Positions 1-6,846 of a stretch of DNA of 9,331 nt are shown here, piece after piece. The stretch comes from Elusimicrobiota bacterium. Lineage in GTDB: Bacteria; Elusimicrobiota; Elusimicrobia; Elusimicrobiales; Elusimicrobiaceae. Made by a program: the position numbers and the translations under genes. Numbering within the stretch: the first letter of the stretch is position 1; each line of letters begins with the position of its first letter. The notes under the pieces are model-generated. The model saw only the letters and a program-made list of their open reading frames with translations. It did no database searches and was not told the origin of the DNA. The DNA lies in NCBI GenBank assembly GCA_031271365.1, contig JAISVV010000148.1, positions 1-9,331 of the forward strand, given 5' to 3'.

Positions 1-1826
<1,826 letters not shown>

Positions 1827-2225
1827 ATTCTTTAATCAAGAATATAAGGTTAACGGCGCGGAGCAAATTGCTCCAACCCATTTACCTATCCCTTGAGGGG
1901 ATAGGCCGCAAACTTTGTTTGCGGGTGAGGGTGACTGGCCGTTATAAAAACAAATATAACCACTATTCGCATATTTTTAAATATGCGTGTGTGAAGGCTT
2001 TTAAGATATCATTGCAGGGACCTGTAGGGTCCGTTGCAATCTTATCATAAAAGCTGAAGACACTTGGTATTCTAATCGAAAGCGAATCTGATATTCGTTC
2101 TTACCAAAGCGGGCGCCGCGTGCGTTGCTTGAGGCAAAAAGTCTCCGGACTTGGCCTTGAGCGAGGCAAAAAAGCGTCCCTGAGGGCGGGCCGGTCAGGC
2201 CCTAACTCTGAATAAAGGGGTAGGA
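1827..2225 (+). other. 23S-5S internal transcribed spacer, hairpin-rich
   Basis: This is about 400 nt of spacer between 23S and 5S with no tRNA and no credible coding sequence. It contains a run of near-perfect hairpins: 1826-1844 (TATTCTT/AAGAATA), 1860-1874 (GGAGCA/TTGCTCC), 1885-1905 (CCTATCCC/GGGATAGG), 1906-1924 (CCGCAAA/TTTGCGG), 1968-1987 (CGCATATT/AATATGCG) and a long interrupted hairpin 1998-2053. Further on are AAGTC/GACTT around 2138-2152 and GGGCC/GGCCC around 2188-2202. The short repeat GAGGCAAAAA occurs twice in the 2130-2175 part. AAAGGGGTAG (2214-2223) pairs, with one bulge, with CTACCCTTT (2356-2364) and extends the 5S terminal helix, which suggests an RNase-type processing stem around 5S. 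The first hairpin touches the 23S 3' end and may take part in its maturation. The functions are inferred. Confidence 0.75.
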
Positions 2226-2227
2226 AT

Positions 2228-2351
2228 GAGACTGATGTTTATTCCGCCGGGGCAACACCCGTTCCCATTCCGAACACGGCAGTTAAGCCCGGCAGGGTCG
2301 ATGGTATTAACGCCCAATCCGGCGTTGTGAGAGTAGATCGATGTCAGTCTC
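2228..2351 (+). rRNA. rrf: 5S ribosomal RNA
   Basis: This is a complete 5S rRNA. It shows the conserved loop B/C block CCGTTCCCATTCCGAACAC, followed by GTTAAGCCC, GATGGTA and GTGAGAGTAG in the usual order. The ends form a perfect terminal helix: ATGAGACTGA (2226-2235) pairs with TCAGTCTCAT (2344-2353). The mature ends cannot be read exactly and probably lie 1-3 nt inside this helix. The gene is the distal member of the 23S-5S operon. Confidence 0.96.
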
Positions 2352-2367
2352 ATTGCTACCCTTTTTC

Positions 2368-2421
2368 TTTTTCTGCAAAGCAGAAAAACAACCGCGTCGT
2401 AGCAACGCGAAGACGGGTTTT
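2368..2421 (+). terminator. Putative rRNA operon terminator region
   Basis: Two adjacent hairpins lie 15-70 nt after 5S. The first is perfect, TTTTTCTGC-AAA-GCAGAAAAA (2368-2388), but is A/T-rich and has no downstream T-run. The second pairs AACC(g)CGTC (about 2390-2398) with GACGGGTT (2412-2419) and runs into TTTTCC, which is a better intrinsic-terminator shape with one bulged G. No other terminator is visible before the transposase unit. Confidence 0.5.
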
Positions 2422-2515
2422 CCATATTAGTACGTGTGCTCGCGCTACAATTCCCCCGTGAAATACGTCCATATCCTAAAAAGCATTCCTTTTCCCTACA
2501 ATTTCTATGTCATCG

Positions 2516-2544
2516 TGTCATCGGGACGGACTCATTGACACACG
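2516..2544 (+). repeat. Left inverted repeat of the transposase unit
   Basis: TGTCATCGGGACGGACTCAT (2516-2535) continues with TGACACACG to 2544. It is the reverse complement of 3389-3417 with a single C/G difference at 2522. The inner 22 bases (2523-2544) are a perfect match. GTGTCA (2515-2520) can pair with TGACAC (2536-2541). The consensus -35 of the transposase promoter lies in this arm. Confidence 0.85.
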
Positions 2545-2563
2545 CTGATAAAACTAATAAAAT
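2535..2563 (+). promoter_or_regulatory. Promoter of the transposase gene (leaderless geometry)
   Basis: A perfect -35 TTGACA (2535-2540), a 17-bp spacer and a -10 TAAAAT (2558-2563) stand 6 nt before the ATG at 2570. The expected transcription start would coincide with the start codon. The -35 is inside the left inverted repeat, so the element carries half its promoter in its end sequence. Confidence 0.65.
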
Positions 2564-2569
2564 CAATCT

Positions 2570-3328
2570 ATGCCACGAAGAGCTAGAAGAGATTGCGATG
2601 GGAACTACTTCCATCTAATGGTTCAAGGGATAGGGAGGTGTAATATTTTTCCCTCGGATGATTTTAAGGGTTATTACCTTTCTGCAATCGCCAGATACAA
2701 ACAAAAATTTGATGTAAAACTATTGGCGTTTTGCGTGATGGGCAACCATGCCCACGCGCTCGTCAAGGCAGGCGATACTGAGGTGCTCTCTTTATTTATG
2801 CGCCACGTCAACACCGAGTATGCAAAATATTATAACCGCATGAAAAACCGCGTTGGCTATGTCTTCCGCGACAGGTACAAAAGCGAAACAATAAAAAATA
2901 GCAAACATCTGGTTTATTGTCTTGCGTATATACAAAATAATCCCGTTAAGGCCGGCTTGGTCGCGGCGGCGGCGGATTATCCCTTTTCCAGCTATACAAA
3001 CTACCTCAACAATACCGGTATTGTTGATTTTTCAGAAGCCGCCAACCACTATGACACCAGCCCCTCAAACATAACCGCAATTATGCAAGAGCGCCCCGCC
3101 CTGACATGGCTAGAACACGACGATAAACAATACGAAAATGCCGCTGCGGTATTAACCGAGATAATAAAGCGGCACAAGTTGGACGGCAAAACCACATTGC
3201 TGGCCGACGATGAGTTGTTAAAAGAATCCGCGACAGAAATTCACGTCAGAAGCGGTTTGAGTTTCCGTAAAATTTCAGCCCTGTTAAATATAAACCGAGA
3301 GAAATTGCGCCGCCTGATGCGAGTGTGA
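2570..3328 (+). CDS. REP-associated tyrosine transposase (Y1_Tnp, HUH family)
   Basis: This 252-residue protein belongs to the TnpA-REP/RayT branch of Y1 transposases, single-strand DNA nickases that use an active-site tyrosine. The start MPRRAR followed by NYFHLMVQG matches the usual N-terminus (MPR.AR...YH...RG), supporting the ATG at 2570. The HUH metal site is GNHAHALV with H60 and H62. The YCLAYIQNNPVKAG stretch (116-129) carries the family's Y-I-x-x-N-P motif; Y120 is the likely nucleophile. A basic, helix-turn-helix-like tail (about 215-252, ending REKLRRLMRV) resembles the DnaA-like C-terminal part seen in many members. No frameshift or stop interrupts it, so it appears intact. There is no Shine-Dalgarno sequence, and the promoter geometry predicts a leaderless message. 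Confidence 0.92.
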   Translation: MPRRARRDCDGNYFHLMVQGIGRCNIFPSDDFKGYYLSAIARYKQKFDVKLLAFCVMGNHAHALVKAGDTEVLSLFMRHVNTEYAKYYNRMKNRVGYVFRDRYKSETIKNSKHLVYCLAYIQNNPVKAGLVAAAADYPFSSYTNYLNNTGIVDFSEAANHYDTSPSNITAIMQERPALTWLEHDDKQYENAAAVLTEIIKRHKLDGKTTLLADDELLKESATEIHVRSGLSFRKISALLNINREKLRRLMRV

Positions 3329-3388
3329 TGTGAATAATGATTTGACTGCAATAAAAATCCAACTGTGCAATAGAAAGAGAATATTTAC

Positions 3389-3417
3389 CGTGTGTCAATG
3401 AGTCCGTCCCCATGACA
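3389..3417 (-). repeat. Right inverted repeat of the transposase unit
   Basis: This is the inverted copy of 2516-2544, beginning CGTGTGTCAATGAGTCCG on the plus strand. Just outside it ATGACA-type hexamers recur (3412-3430 and again near 3439), which blurs the boundary and may be the remains of tandem REP-like units. Confidence 0.85.
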
Positions 3418-3478
3418 TGACACATGACATACATCCCTATGACACTGCCCTAAGCTGAAAGGAGAAAAGCGCGCGGAA

Positions 3479-3994
3479 TTAAAAAGAGCAAATCAGCGCT
3501 TCGCTGTCTTGGCATTGGGTCTCGCCTTTTAAAGAGTTTATGCAAGATTTGCATGTGTCGGCCCGGGCAATTGAACTGCATATCTTTTTGCCGTTAAGGT
3601 CAAGACAAACGGGCGTACCCGGGGGAAAATTAAGAACCCCGAAATAGGGGACAAAAGGGTTTGGCGTCCCTATAAGAATTCCGTAATCAGCCCCTTTTCT
3701 CTGGAGGAATACCCCGCAATACACTCCGTTTTCAAAACAGCCGCCGTCGAAAAATTCGTAGTCGCTTGTTTTCACCGGGATTGTGATGTCCAGCTCTGAG
3801 ATTCCAAAATCGTCGTTTACCGGGCCCAAACGCGCTATAAGAAGCGCGTCGTATATTGCTTTCATCGTTTGTATATCCGCGTGAGCGCGGGCTTTTTCAA
3901 CCGCTTTTCTGTATTGCGGCAAAGCGACAGCCGCAAGTATGCCGATAATCAGAACTGCCGCTAATAATTCTATCAATGTAAAACCTTTTTTCAT
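3479..3994 (-). CDS. Type IV pilin-like protein (pseudopilin), cysteine-rich
   Basis: This 171-residue protein has a class III (prepilin) signal: MKKG is the leader, cleaved before F5 by a PilD-type peptidase, followed by FTLIELLAAVLIIGILAAVALPQYRKAVEKARA with the required Glu at mature position 5. It would be processed at the inner membrane and assembled into a type IV pilus or secretion pseudopilus. The globular part (about 60-171) has eight cysteines, including CKSC near residues 148-151, so up to four disulfides are possible in the periplasm. Elusimicrobia are known for many scattered stand-alone pilin genes of this style, and here too no pilus assembly gene is nearby. AAAGGAAA lies about 5 nt before the ATG and serves as ribosome binding site. 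I cannot tell a major pilin from a minor one. No clear terminator follows; the transposase unit lies just downstream. Confidence 0.9.
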   Translation of the reverse strand: MKKGFTLIELLAAVLIIGILAAVALPQYRKAVEKARAHADIQTMKAIYDALLIARLGPVNDDFGISELDITIPVKTSDYEFFDGGCFENGVYCGVFLQRKGADYGILIGTPNPFVPYFGVLNFPPGTPVCLDLNGKKICSSIARADTCKSCINSLKGETQCQDSEALICSF

Positions 3995-4026
3995 CTATTT
4001 CCTTTTAAAAAGCGCCAATATACAAT

Positions 4027-4067
4027 ATTATATAAAAATGATACATTTTTTTAATTAGTTATGTAAA
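4027..4067 (-). promoter_or_regulatory. Promoter of the pilin-like gene
   Basis: Read on the minus strand: -35 TTTACA (4062-4067), 18-bp spacer, -10 TATCAT (4038-4043). The stretch GTATCATTT is identical to that in front of the two secreted-protein genes and lies at nearly the same distance from the start codon (43 nt). A consensus TATAAT 6 bp further on (4027-4032) is an alternative -10 but lacks a good -35. The promoter begins right behind the terminator of the upstream small gene. Confidence 0.55.
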
Positions 4068-4075
4068 ATAAACGC

Positions 4076-4116
4076 AAAAAACCCGCCCGACAATATAATC
4101 CGTCGGGCGGGTTTTA
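4076..4116 (-). terminator. Strong intrinsic terminator of the small Cys-Gly peptide gene
   Basis: An 11-bp perfect stem, ACCCGCCCGAC (4081-4091) with GTCGGGCGGGT (4102-4112), has a 10-nt loop. On the minus strand it is followed by a run of six T. On the plus strand a short T-run also follows, so it could work both ways. It starts about 17 nt after the stop codon of the 16-codon gene. Confidence 0.88.
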
Positions 4117-4132
4117 TATTAAGTTTAAAAAC

Positions 4133-4183
4133 TTATTTTTTCGGCTTATTACCTTTGCCGCCGCAGCCGCATCCGCATCCCAT
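4133..4183 (-). CDS. Small Cys-Gly-rich peptide, 16 aa, function unknown
   Basis: This gene was found by reading the minus strand between the pilin and the Mpv17-like gene. The product is MGCGCGCGGKGNKPKK: three Cys alternating with Gly, then a basic Lys-rich tail. Support comes from context: the ATG is preceded at 6 nt by AAAGGGGGTG, nearly the full anti-16S complement; a sigma-70-type promoter stands about 30-60 nt upstream; and a strong terminator follows the stop. It is thus a complete stand-alone transcription unit. I do not recognise the family. Three closely spaced thiols suggest metal (Cu, Zn) binding or a redox or scaffold role. Alternatives are a precursor of a modified peptide, or a cysteine-sensing leader peptide for the pilin gene, although the pilin has its own promoter. 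Coding is likely from the signals; function is open. Confidence 0.6.
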   Translation of the reverse strand: MGCGCGCGGKGNKPKK

Positions 4184-4221
4184 ATGGCACCCCCTTTAAA
4201 AAGTAGAGTTTCTATACAACC

Positions 4222-4250
4222 AGTATAGTGCTTTTATATGTAAAAGTAAA
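4222..4250 (-). promoter_or_regulatory. Promoter of the small Cys-Gly peptide gene
   Basis: Minus strand: -35 TTTACT (4245-4250, 4/6 to consensus), a spacer of exactly 17 bp, and -10 TATACT (4222-4227, 5/6). The predicted start near 4215 gives a 5' UTR of about 30 nt that contains the strong ribosome binding site. Confidence 0.6.
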
Positions 4251-4257
4251 GGCCCAA

Positions 4258-4277
4258 TGTGCGCCCGGGGGCGCACA
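4258..4277 (-). terminator. Probable terminator of the three-gene operon
   Basis: A palindromic hairpin, TGTGCGCC (4258-4265) with GGCGCACA (4270-4277), lies about 40 nt after the last stop codon of the minus-strand operon. On that strand it is followed by TTGGGCCTTTACTTTT, a broken T-rich tail, so termination may be incomplete. The -35 of the small-peptide promoter begins in this tail. Confidence 0.55.
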
Positions 4278-4318
4278 AGCCCCTAAGTTTGCAATGACGG
4301 ACGTCAGCGGTTTGCGGC

Positions 4319-5002
4319 TTATTTTTTATTAACCAAAGCCAGCAAAATCCCCAGCGCAACGCCAAGCAGCGCGGCAAATAAAACCTGCCAGTCGCCCGGC
4401 AGCAAAAAGGTTATCGTATGCGCCGGGAACCAAAACAGCGGGATAGTTTTTTTAAAAACAAAATCCCACTGCCGCCGCCAGTCCAGGCTGGCCATAATAG
4501 CGCCCATATCAAGCGGCTTAAACAAGCCGCGCAGCGTGCCGCCGGTTTGTAAAATATGCGCGTCGGTTATTTTATGGAAAGTCATGAACACCGGCGCAAA
4601 AATGCCGTTCATGCCCACGCTTATGCAAAAGGCCGCAAACACTTTGCCCAAACTTAACGGCCCCGCCATAACCGCGGCCGCATTTTTTAACCCGGCCGAA
4701 ACCAACGCCGCCGGCACGCCGGCTGAAAAAATGACCATAGCCGCCTTTATGCACACGCCCAAAAACGCCCACACCAAAGCGCGCGGCAAAATACCAAAGC
4801 CGCGCTGGTTATAAACGCCTTTTAATATGCGCAGCCCAATACACTCGCCCGCGGTGGAAAGCGCGGCAAATTTAACCGCGCTTGCGATATAAGCGTGCTG
4901 CGCGTTAAAGGTTTTATAAAATTCGTAAACCTGCGGGCTTACGAAGAAAGGCAGCAGCGCCAGCGCGCAACCCGCGGCGAAATATAAATCTTGTTTTTTC
5001 AT
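4319..5002 (-). CDS. Membrane protein, Mpv17/PMP22-like
   Basis: This 227-residue hydrophobic protein has about 4-6 likely membrane segments (roughly 6-22, 37-57, 73-97, 119-141, 186-201, 205-224). The C-terminal stretch PLFWFPAHTITFLLPGDWQVLFAALLGVALG resembles the signature end of the Mpv17/PMP22 family (W-x-P ... F-x-x-P ... R/Q-x-L-x-A). Bacterial members are about this length, and their role is not established. I assign the family from memory of this motif, with moderate confidence; the inner-membrane location is firm. The ATG overlaps the stop of the upstream zinc-ribbon gene (TAATG), so translation is probably coupled. It is the last gene of a three-gene operon, followed by a hairpin at 4258-4277. 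Confidence 0.7.
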   Translation of the reverse strand: MKKQDLYFAAGCALALLPFFVSPQVYEFYKTFNAQHAYIASAVKFAALSTAGECIGLRILKGVYNQRGFGILPRALVWAFLGVCIKAAMVIFSAGVPAALVSAGLKNAAAVMAGPLSLGKVFAAFCISVGMNGIFAPVFMTFHKITDAHILQTGGTLRGLFKPLDMGAIMASLDWRRQWDFVFKKTIPLFWFPAHTITFLLPGDWQVLFAALLGVALGILLALVNKK

Positions 5003-5253
5003 TATTTCCAGCGTTCAAGCCGTTTAAAATTGCGCGTAAAAAGCCAGGCTAAAAAGCGGTTGCAGCCGTTATCAACCATTATCTTGCGGCAGTGTTCCTG
5101 AAAGTCTTTCACGCCGCCTTCGTTCCAGGTAAACCGGCCGTTTTGATAGCAGTAGCTGCAATATTTTTGGCTTTTGCCGCCGTCTGTTTCGGCGCCGCCG
5201 CCCTGCGGGTCGCTCTTCATGGGCATGGCGCAGCTTTGACAGAATTTTTGCAT
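5002..5253 (-). CDS. Small zinc-ribbon protein
   Basis: This 83-residue cytoplasmic protein has two CxxC knuckles, CQSC (5-8) and CSYC (32-35), joined by a Gly-rich linker, the pattern of the putative zinc-ribbon family that starts with C-Q-S-C-x-M-P and continues Y-C-S-Y-C-Y-Q-N-G-x-F. The pair of knuckles should bind one Zn2+. Two more Cys (55, 64) lie in the C-terminal part, which is basic and aromatic (RNFKRLERWK). The usual job of the family is unknown. The start lies 1 nt after the stop of the PNPOx-like gene, with AGGGAG inside the end of that gene as ribosome binding site. The stop overlaps the start of the membrane protein gene, so all three are co-translated. Confidence 0.85.
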   Translation of the reverse strand: MQKFCQSCAMPMKSDPQGGGAETDGGKSQKYCSYCYQNGRFTWNEGGVKDFQEHCRKIMVDNGCNRFLAWLFTRNFKRLERWK

Positions 5254-5254
5254 A

Positions 5255-5701
5255 TTATAAACTCCCTGTTTTTACTTTAAAATCGCCGGTGTAAAACTTA
5301 TAATCTTTGCCGGTAAATTTTAATACAGAAAAATCGCCCCCGTCCTTGCCGGCGGGATAGTACATTTTCCAGGCGTCAACCCAAAAAGCGTCTTTTAGTT
5401 TTTGGTCTTTTATCTCTTCTATAACGCCTGAAAGCAGCAGGCCTTCGTAGGTTTGGTTGTCGTACAAGTAAACGCCGGCTTTATTATTTTTGGCAATCTG
5501 CGCCACTTTGGCGGAAGAAGTGTTGGTTATAAAATAAATTTCCCCGTCGGGCGTTTTGGCAAAAAAACTTTCTAAATGCGGGGCGATTTGCTTGTTTTGT
5601 ATATTTATCATGGCGCGCGTTTCCGGCGCGCCTTGCAAATTGATAGTGGCAATTTGCAGCGCAAAAGAAGAGGCCAGCATCTCTTTATATTTTTTATTCA
5701 T
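5255..5701 (-). CDS. Pyridoxamine 5'-phosphate oxidase-like (FMN-binding split-barrel) protein
   Basis: This 148-residue protein of the PNPOx-like split-barrel fold is similar to 'general stress protein 26'-type proteins that bind FMN or F420. Features seen: the opening helix and strand MLASSFALQIATINLQGAPETRAM with R29 in the usual phosphate-contact area; then IYFITNTSSAKVAQIAKNNKAGVYLYD (55-81), the core strand-helix-strand; GLLLSGVIEEI (87-97); and the WKMYYPAGKDGGDFSVLKFT region (111-130). The length is typical. The substrate is unknown, and the protein is unlikely to be a true pyridoxine biosynthetic enzyme. It heads the operon. Its -10 ends 6 nt before the ATG, and there is no properly spaced Shine-Dalgarno sequence (GGTGGT abuts the ATG), suggesting a leaderless mRNA. 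Confidence 0.85.
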   Translation of the reverse strand: MNKKYKEMLASSFALQIATINLQGAPETRAMINIQNKQIAPHLESFFAKTPDGEIYFITNTSSAKVAQIAKNNKAGVYLYDNQTYEGLLLSGVIEEIKDQKLKDAFWVDAWKMYYPAGKDGGDFSVLKFTGKDYKFYTGDFKVKTGSL

Positions 5702-5707
5702 ACCACC

Positions 5708-5716
5708 ATTTTAGCA
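5708..5716 (-). promoter_or_regulatory. Extended -10 promoter of the PNPOx-like operon
   Basis: Minus strand TGC-TAAAAT: an extended -10 (TGn) with hexamer at 5708-5713, ending 6 nt before the ATG at 5701. No good -35 is visible (TTATTA at 16 bp spacing is the closest). The predicted start of transcription is at the start codon itself. Confidence 0.5.
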
Positions 5717-5774
5717 TTTGTGCCGGCAATAATAATCACTCCCCGGCGCGGGCGGGGCGTTCAAAAGGCGCAAA

Positions 5775-5803
5775 AAAACGCCGGTTGTGCAGACCGGCGT
5801 TTT
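5775..5803 (-). terminator. Intrinsic terminator of the secreted-protein gene
   Basis: The stem ACGCCGGT (5778-5785) pairs with ACCGGCGT (5793-5800) around a 7-nt loop. On the minus strand seven T follow. It lies about 20 nt after the stop at 5824. Its AACGCCGG stem core is shared with the terminator at 8656-8683 behind the paralogous gene. Confidence 0.88.
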
Positions 5804-5823
5804 AACGGAGCGGGTTGTATAGG

Positions 5824-6633
5824 TTAGTTTTCAAACTTTAGTATTTGGGCAATATTCTCTAAGTGTTTTGTATACTCCGCGGGTTTTTGCCGCTCGTTAA
5901 GTTTTGCCAGCGCGGCGGTAGCTTTTATAACGGCGTTTAAAACGTCTTCTTTGAAGGGATAATGCGCGCGCTGTTCCCTGTCCATGGTAGGGGTAAGTTT
6001 GTACCAGCAATCCATATAAAACGTTTTGGCGCTTTCCGCGGCGTTTTTGTCTTGCTTGGCGCAAAAAGTCATTGCGGATAAGTCTTTATCCGTATATTTT
6101 GCGGGCTTGCCTTGTTCAAGGTTCAAGCCGCCTTCAAAGATAAGCTTGCTTGCGATATCGTAGGCAAGCGTTTGGCGCAAAATATCGTTTTTGCCGCCGT
6201 CTTTGGCGTTTTGCGCATTGTTGGCTTTAAGCAGTTTGTTTAAAGCGTCGTGCTGCATTTGCGCGCTTGTCTCGTCAAAGGCAATCATATCGTAGGCGGA
6301 TAAAGCGGCGGCTATTCTCTGGGGCTGCCTGCCGCGGTAATAGGCGTCTTCTTCCGGGTTTGGCTGGGCGTAGGCCGGCGCGCCGGGGCTTATTTTATAG
6401 CGGTTGACGGCGGTTTCAAGCTGGATTTTAAATTCGTTTACCGCCGCGTTTACGCGCTGCTCCATAGCTTTGCGGGCGGCTTTGGCGTCAATGGTTTGTT
6501 TTATATTTTGGGCTGCTTCGGCATTAACCTTTTGCGCGTCAAAACCGAAATTTTTGGCCATCCCCTCGCCTTGGAAAGCCGCCGCCGGCGTTATAAGCAT
6601 AAAGGCCAGTACCGCTGAAAGTAAATATTTCAT
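5824..6633 (-). CDS. Secreted protein of unknown family, paralogue of 7872-8624
   Basis: This 269-residue protein has a clear Sec signal peptide: MKYLLSAVLAFMLITPAAA is cleaved before F20 by signal peptidase I, with no lipobox. I do not recognise a family. The mature part is mostly helical and rich in Ala, Lys, Gln and Asn. Comparison with the gene at 7872 shows a shared N-terminal block F-x-G-x-x-M-A-K-x-x-G, a block with QLETAV-x-R (about 71-77), a DR/TPxxDRE region and a C-terminal block (P-x-x-E-x-V ... V-x-KA-x-x-AL ... N ... YT-x-x-x-x-x-L-x-x-x-L-x-F). A Tyr/Pro-rich insert (about 80-105) and two Cys in the FCAK...DCWY stretch are unique to this copy. It is probably periplasmic or exported. 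GAGGAG precedes the ATG by about 6 nt. It is a single-gene unit with its own promoter and terminator. Confidence 0.85.
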   Translation of the reverse strand: MKYLLSAVLAFMLITPAAAFQGEGMAKNFGFDAQKVNAEAAQNIKQTIDAKAARKAMEQRVNAAVNEFKIQLETAVNRYKISPGAPAYAQPNPEEDAYYRGRQPQRIAAALSAYDMIAFDETSAQMQHDALNKLLKANNAQNAKDGGKNDILRQTLAYDIASKLIFEGGLNLEQGKPAKYTDKDLSAMTFCAKQDKNAAESAKTFYMDCWYKLTPTMDREQRAHYPFKEDVLNAVIKATAALAKLNERQKPAEYTKHLENIAQILKFEN

Positions 6634-6668
6634 TTTTTCTCCTCACTCTAATTGCACTTTACTGCCAT

Positions 6669-6704
6669 ATATTAAATGATACCACTACCGGGGCAAACAA
6701 ACAA
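6669..6704 (-). promoter_or_regulatory. Promoter of the 5824-6633 secreted-protein gene
   Basis: On the minus strand the 15-bp element GGTATCATTTAATAT (6669-6683) is identical to one in front of the paralogue at 7820-7834. Its TATCAT (6676-6681) is a 5/6 match to the -10, preceded by TGG as an extended -10. A weak -35 TTGTTT (6699-6704) stands at 17 bp. There are 42 nt between the -10 and the ATG, giving an ordinary leader that contains the GAGGAG ribosome binding site. Confidence 0.65.
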
Positions 6705-6707
6705 GAG

Positions 6708-6746
6708 AACTTAGGCCCACCGGCCATTACCCAAAAGGCCTAAGTT
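6708..6746. repeat. Inverted repeat in the divergent intergenic region
   Basis: AACTTAGGCC (6708-6717) and GGCCTAAGTT (6737-6746) are perfect 10-bp inverted arms separated by 19 bp; the space between holds a further GGCC. It lies just upstream of the -35 of the minus-strand secreted-protein gene and 66 bp before the hydrolase promoter. No T-run follows on either strand and no gene ends here, so a terminator is unlikely. It may be an operator for one or both divergent genes (inference). Confidence 0.6.
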
Positions 6747-6811
6747 AACTAATATAAATTTATTATGTCAGTAGAGGGGGCGGGGCGCAAAGTATTAAAA
6801 ATAACGCCGGA

Positions 6812-6840
6812 TTTATCTTTAAGCAGGGATATGCTATTAT
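6812..6840 (+). promoter_or_regulatory. Promoter of the hydrolase gene (leaderless geometry)
   Basis: An extended -10, TGC-TATTAT (hexamer 6835-6840, 5/6), ends 6 nt before the ATG at 6847. A weak -35-like TTTATC (6812-6817) stands at 17 bp. No Shine-Dalgarno sequence lies before the ATG. Confidence 0.5.
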
Positions 6841-6846
6841 ATATGT

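Larger units (their letters stand above)
2516..3417 (+). mobile_element. REP-associated (Y1/HUH) transposase unit with inverted end repeats
   Basis: A ~900-bp unit holds one transposase gene between 29-bp inverted repeats (one mismatch) at 2516-2544 and 3389-3417. Each arm also contains a short GTGTCA/TGACA self-complementarity around a loop holding GGGACGG, so each end can fold into a small hairpin. That is how Y1 transposases of the IS200/TnpA-REP type recognise DNA. The inverted pair around a lone tnpA fits a REPtron-like arrangement. Extra copies of TGTCAT/ATGACA occur just outside both arms (2507-2520; 3412-3442), so the exact outer boundary is uncertain. No target-site duplication was recognised, as expected for this class. 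The unit sits between the rRNA operon and the pilin gene. Confidence 0.7.

Noticed and set aside
1868..2050. 60-codon frame in the 23S-5S spacer
   Set aside because: It runs through four strong hairpins, has no ribosome binding site and no protein-like composition.
2060..2110. Possible tRNA in the rRNA spacer or near the rplJ promoter
   Set aside because: No GTTC-A-A T-loop with matching acceptor arms was found; the pairing there is simple hairpins only.
2195..2618. Minus-strand frame over the 5S gene (2195-2425) and plus-strand frame (2436-2618)
   Set aside because: The first covers the 5S rRNA antisense; the second overlaps the transposase start in another frame and spans the inverted repeat.
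4278..4318. Small TGACG/CGTCA hairpin near 4295-4306 as an extra terminator or operator
   Set aside because: Only 5 bp with a 2-nt gap, and no T-run; not distinguishable from chance.
4536..4814. Frames on both strands inside the Mpv17-like gene
   Set aside because: They are shadows of a well-supported membrane protein gene in a coupled operon.
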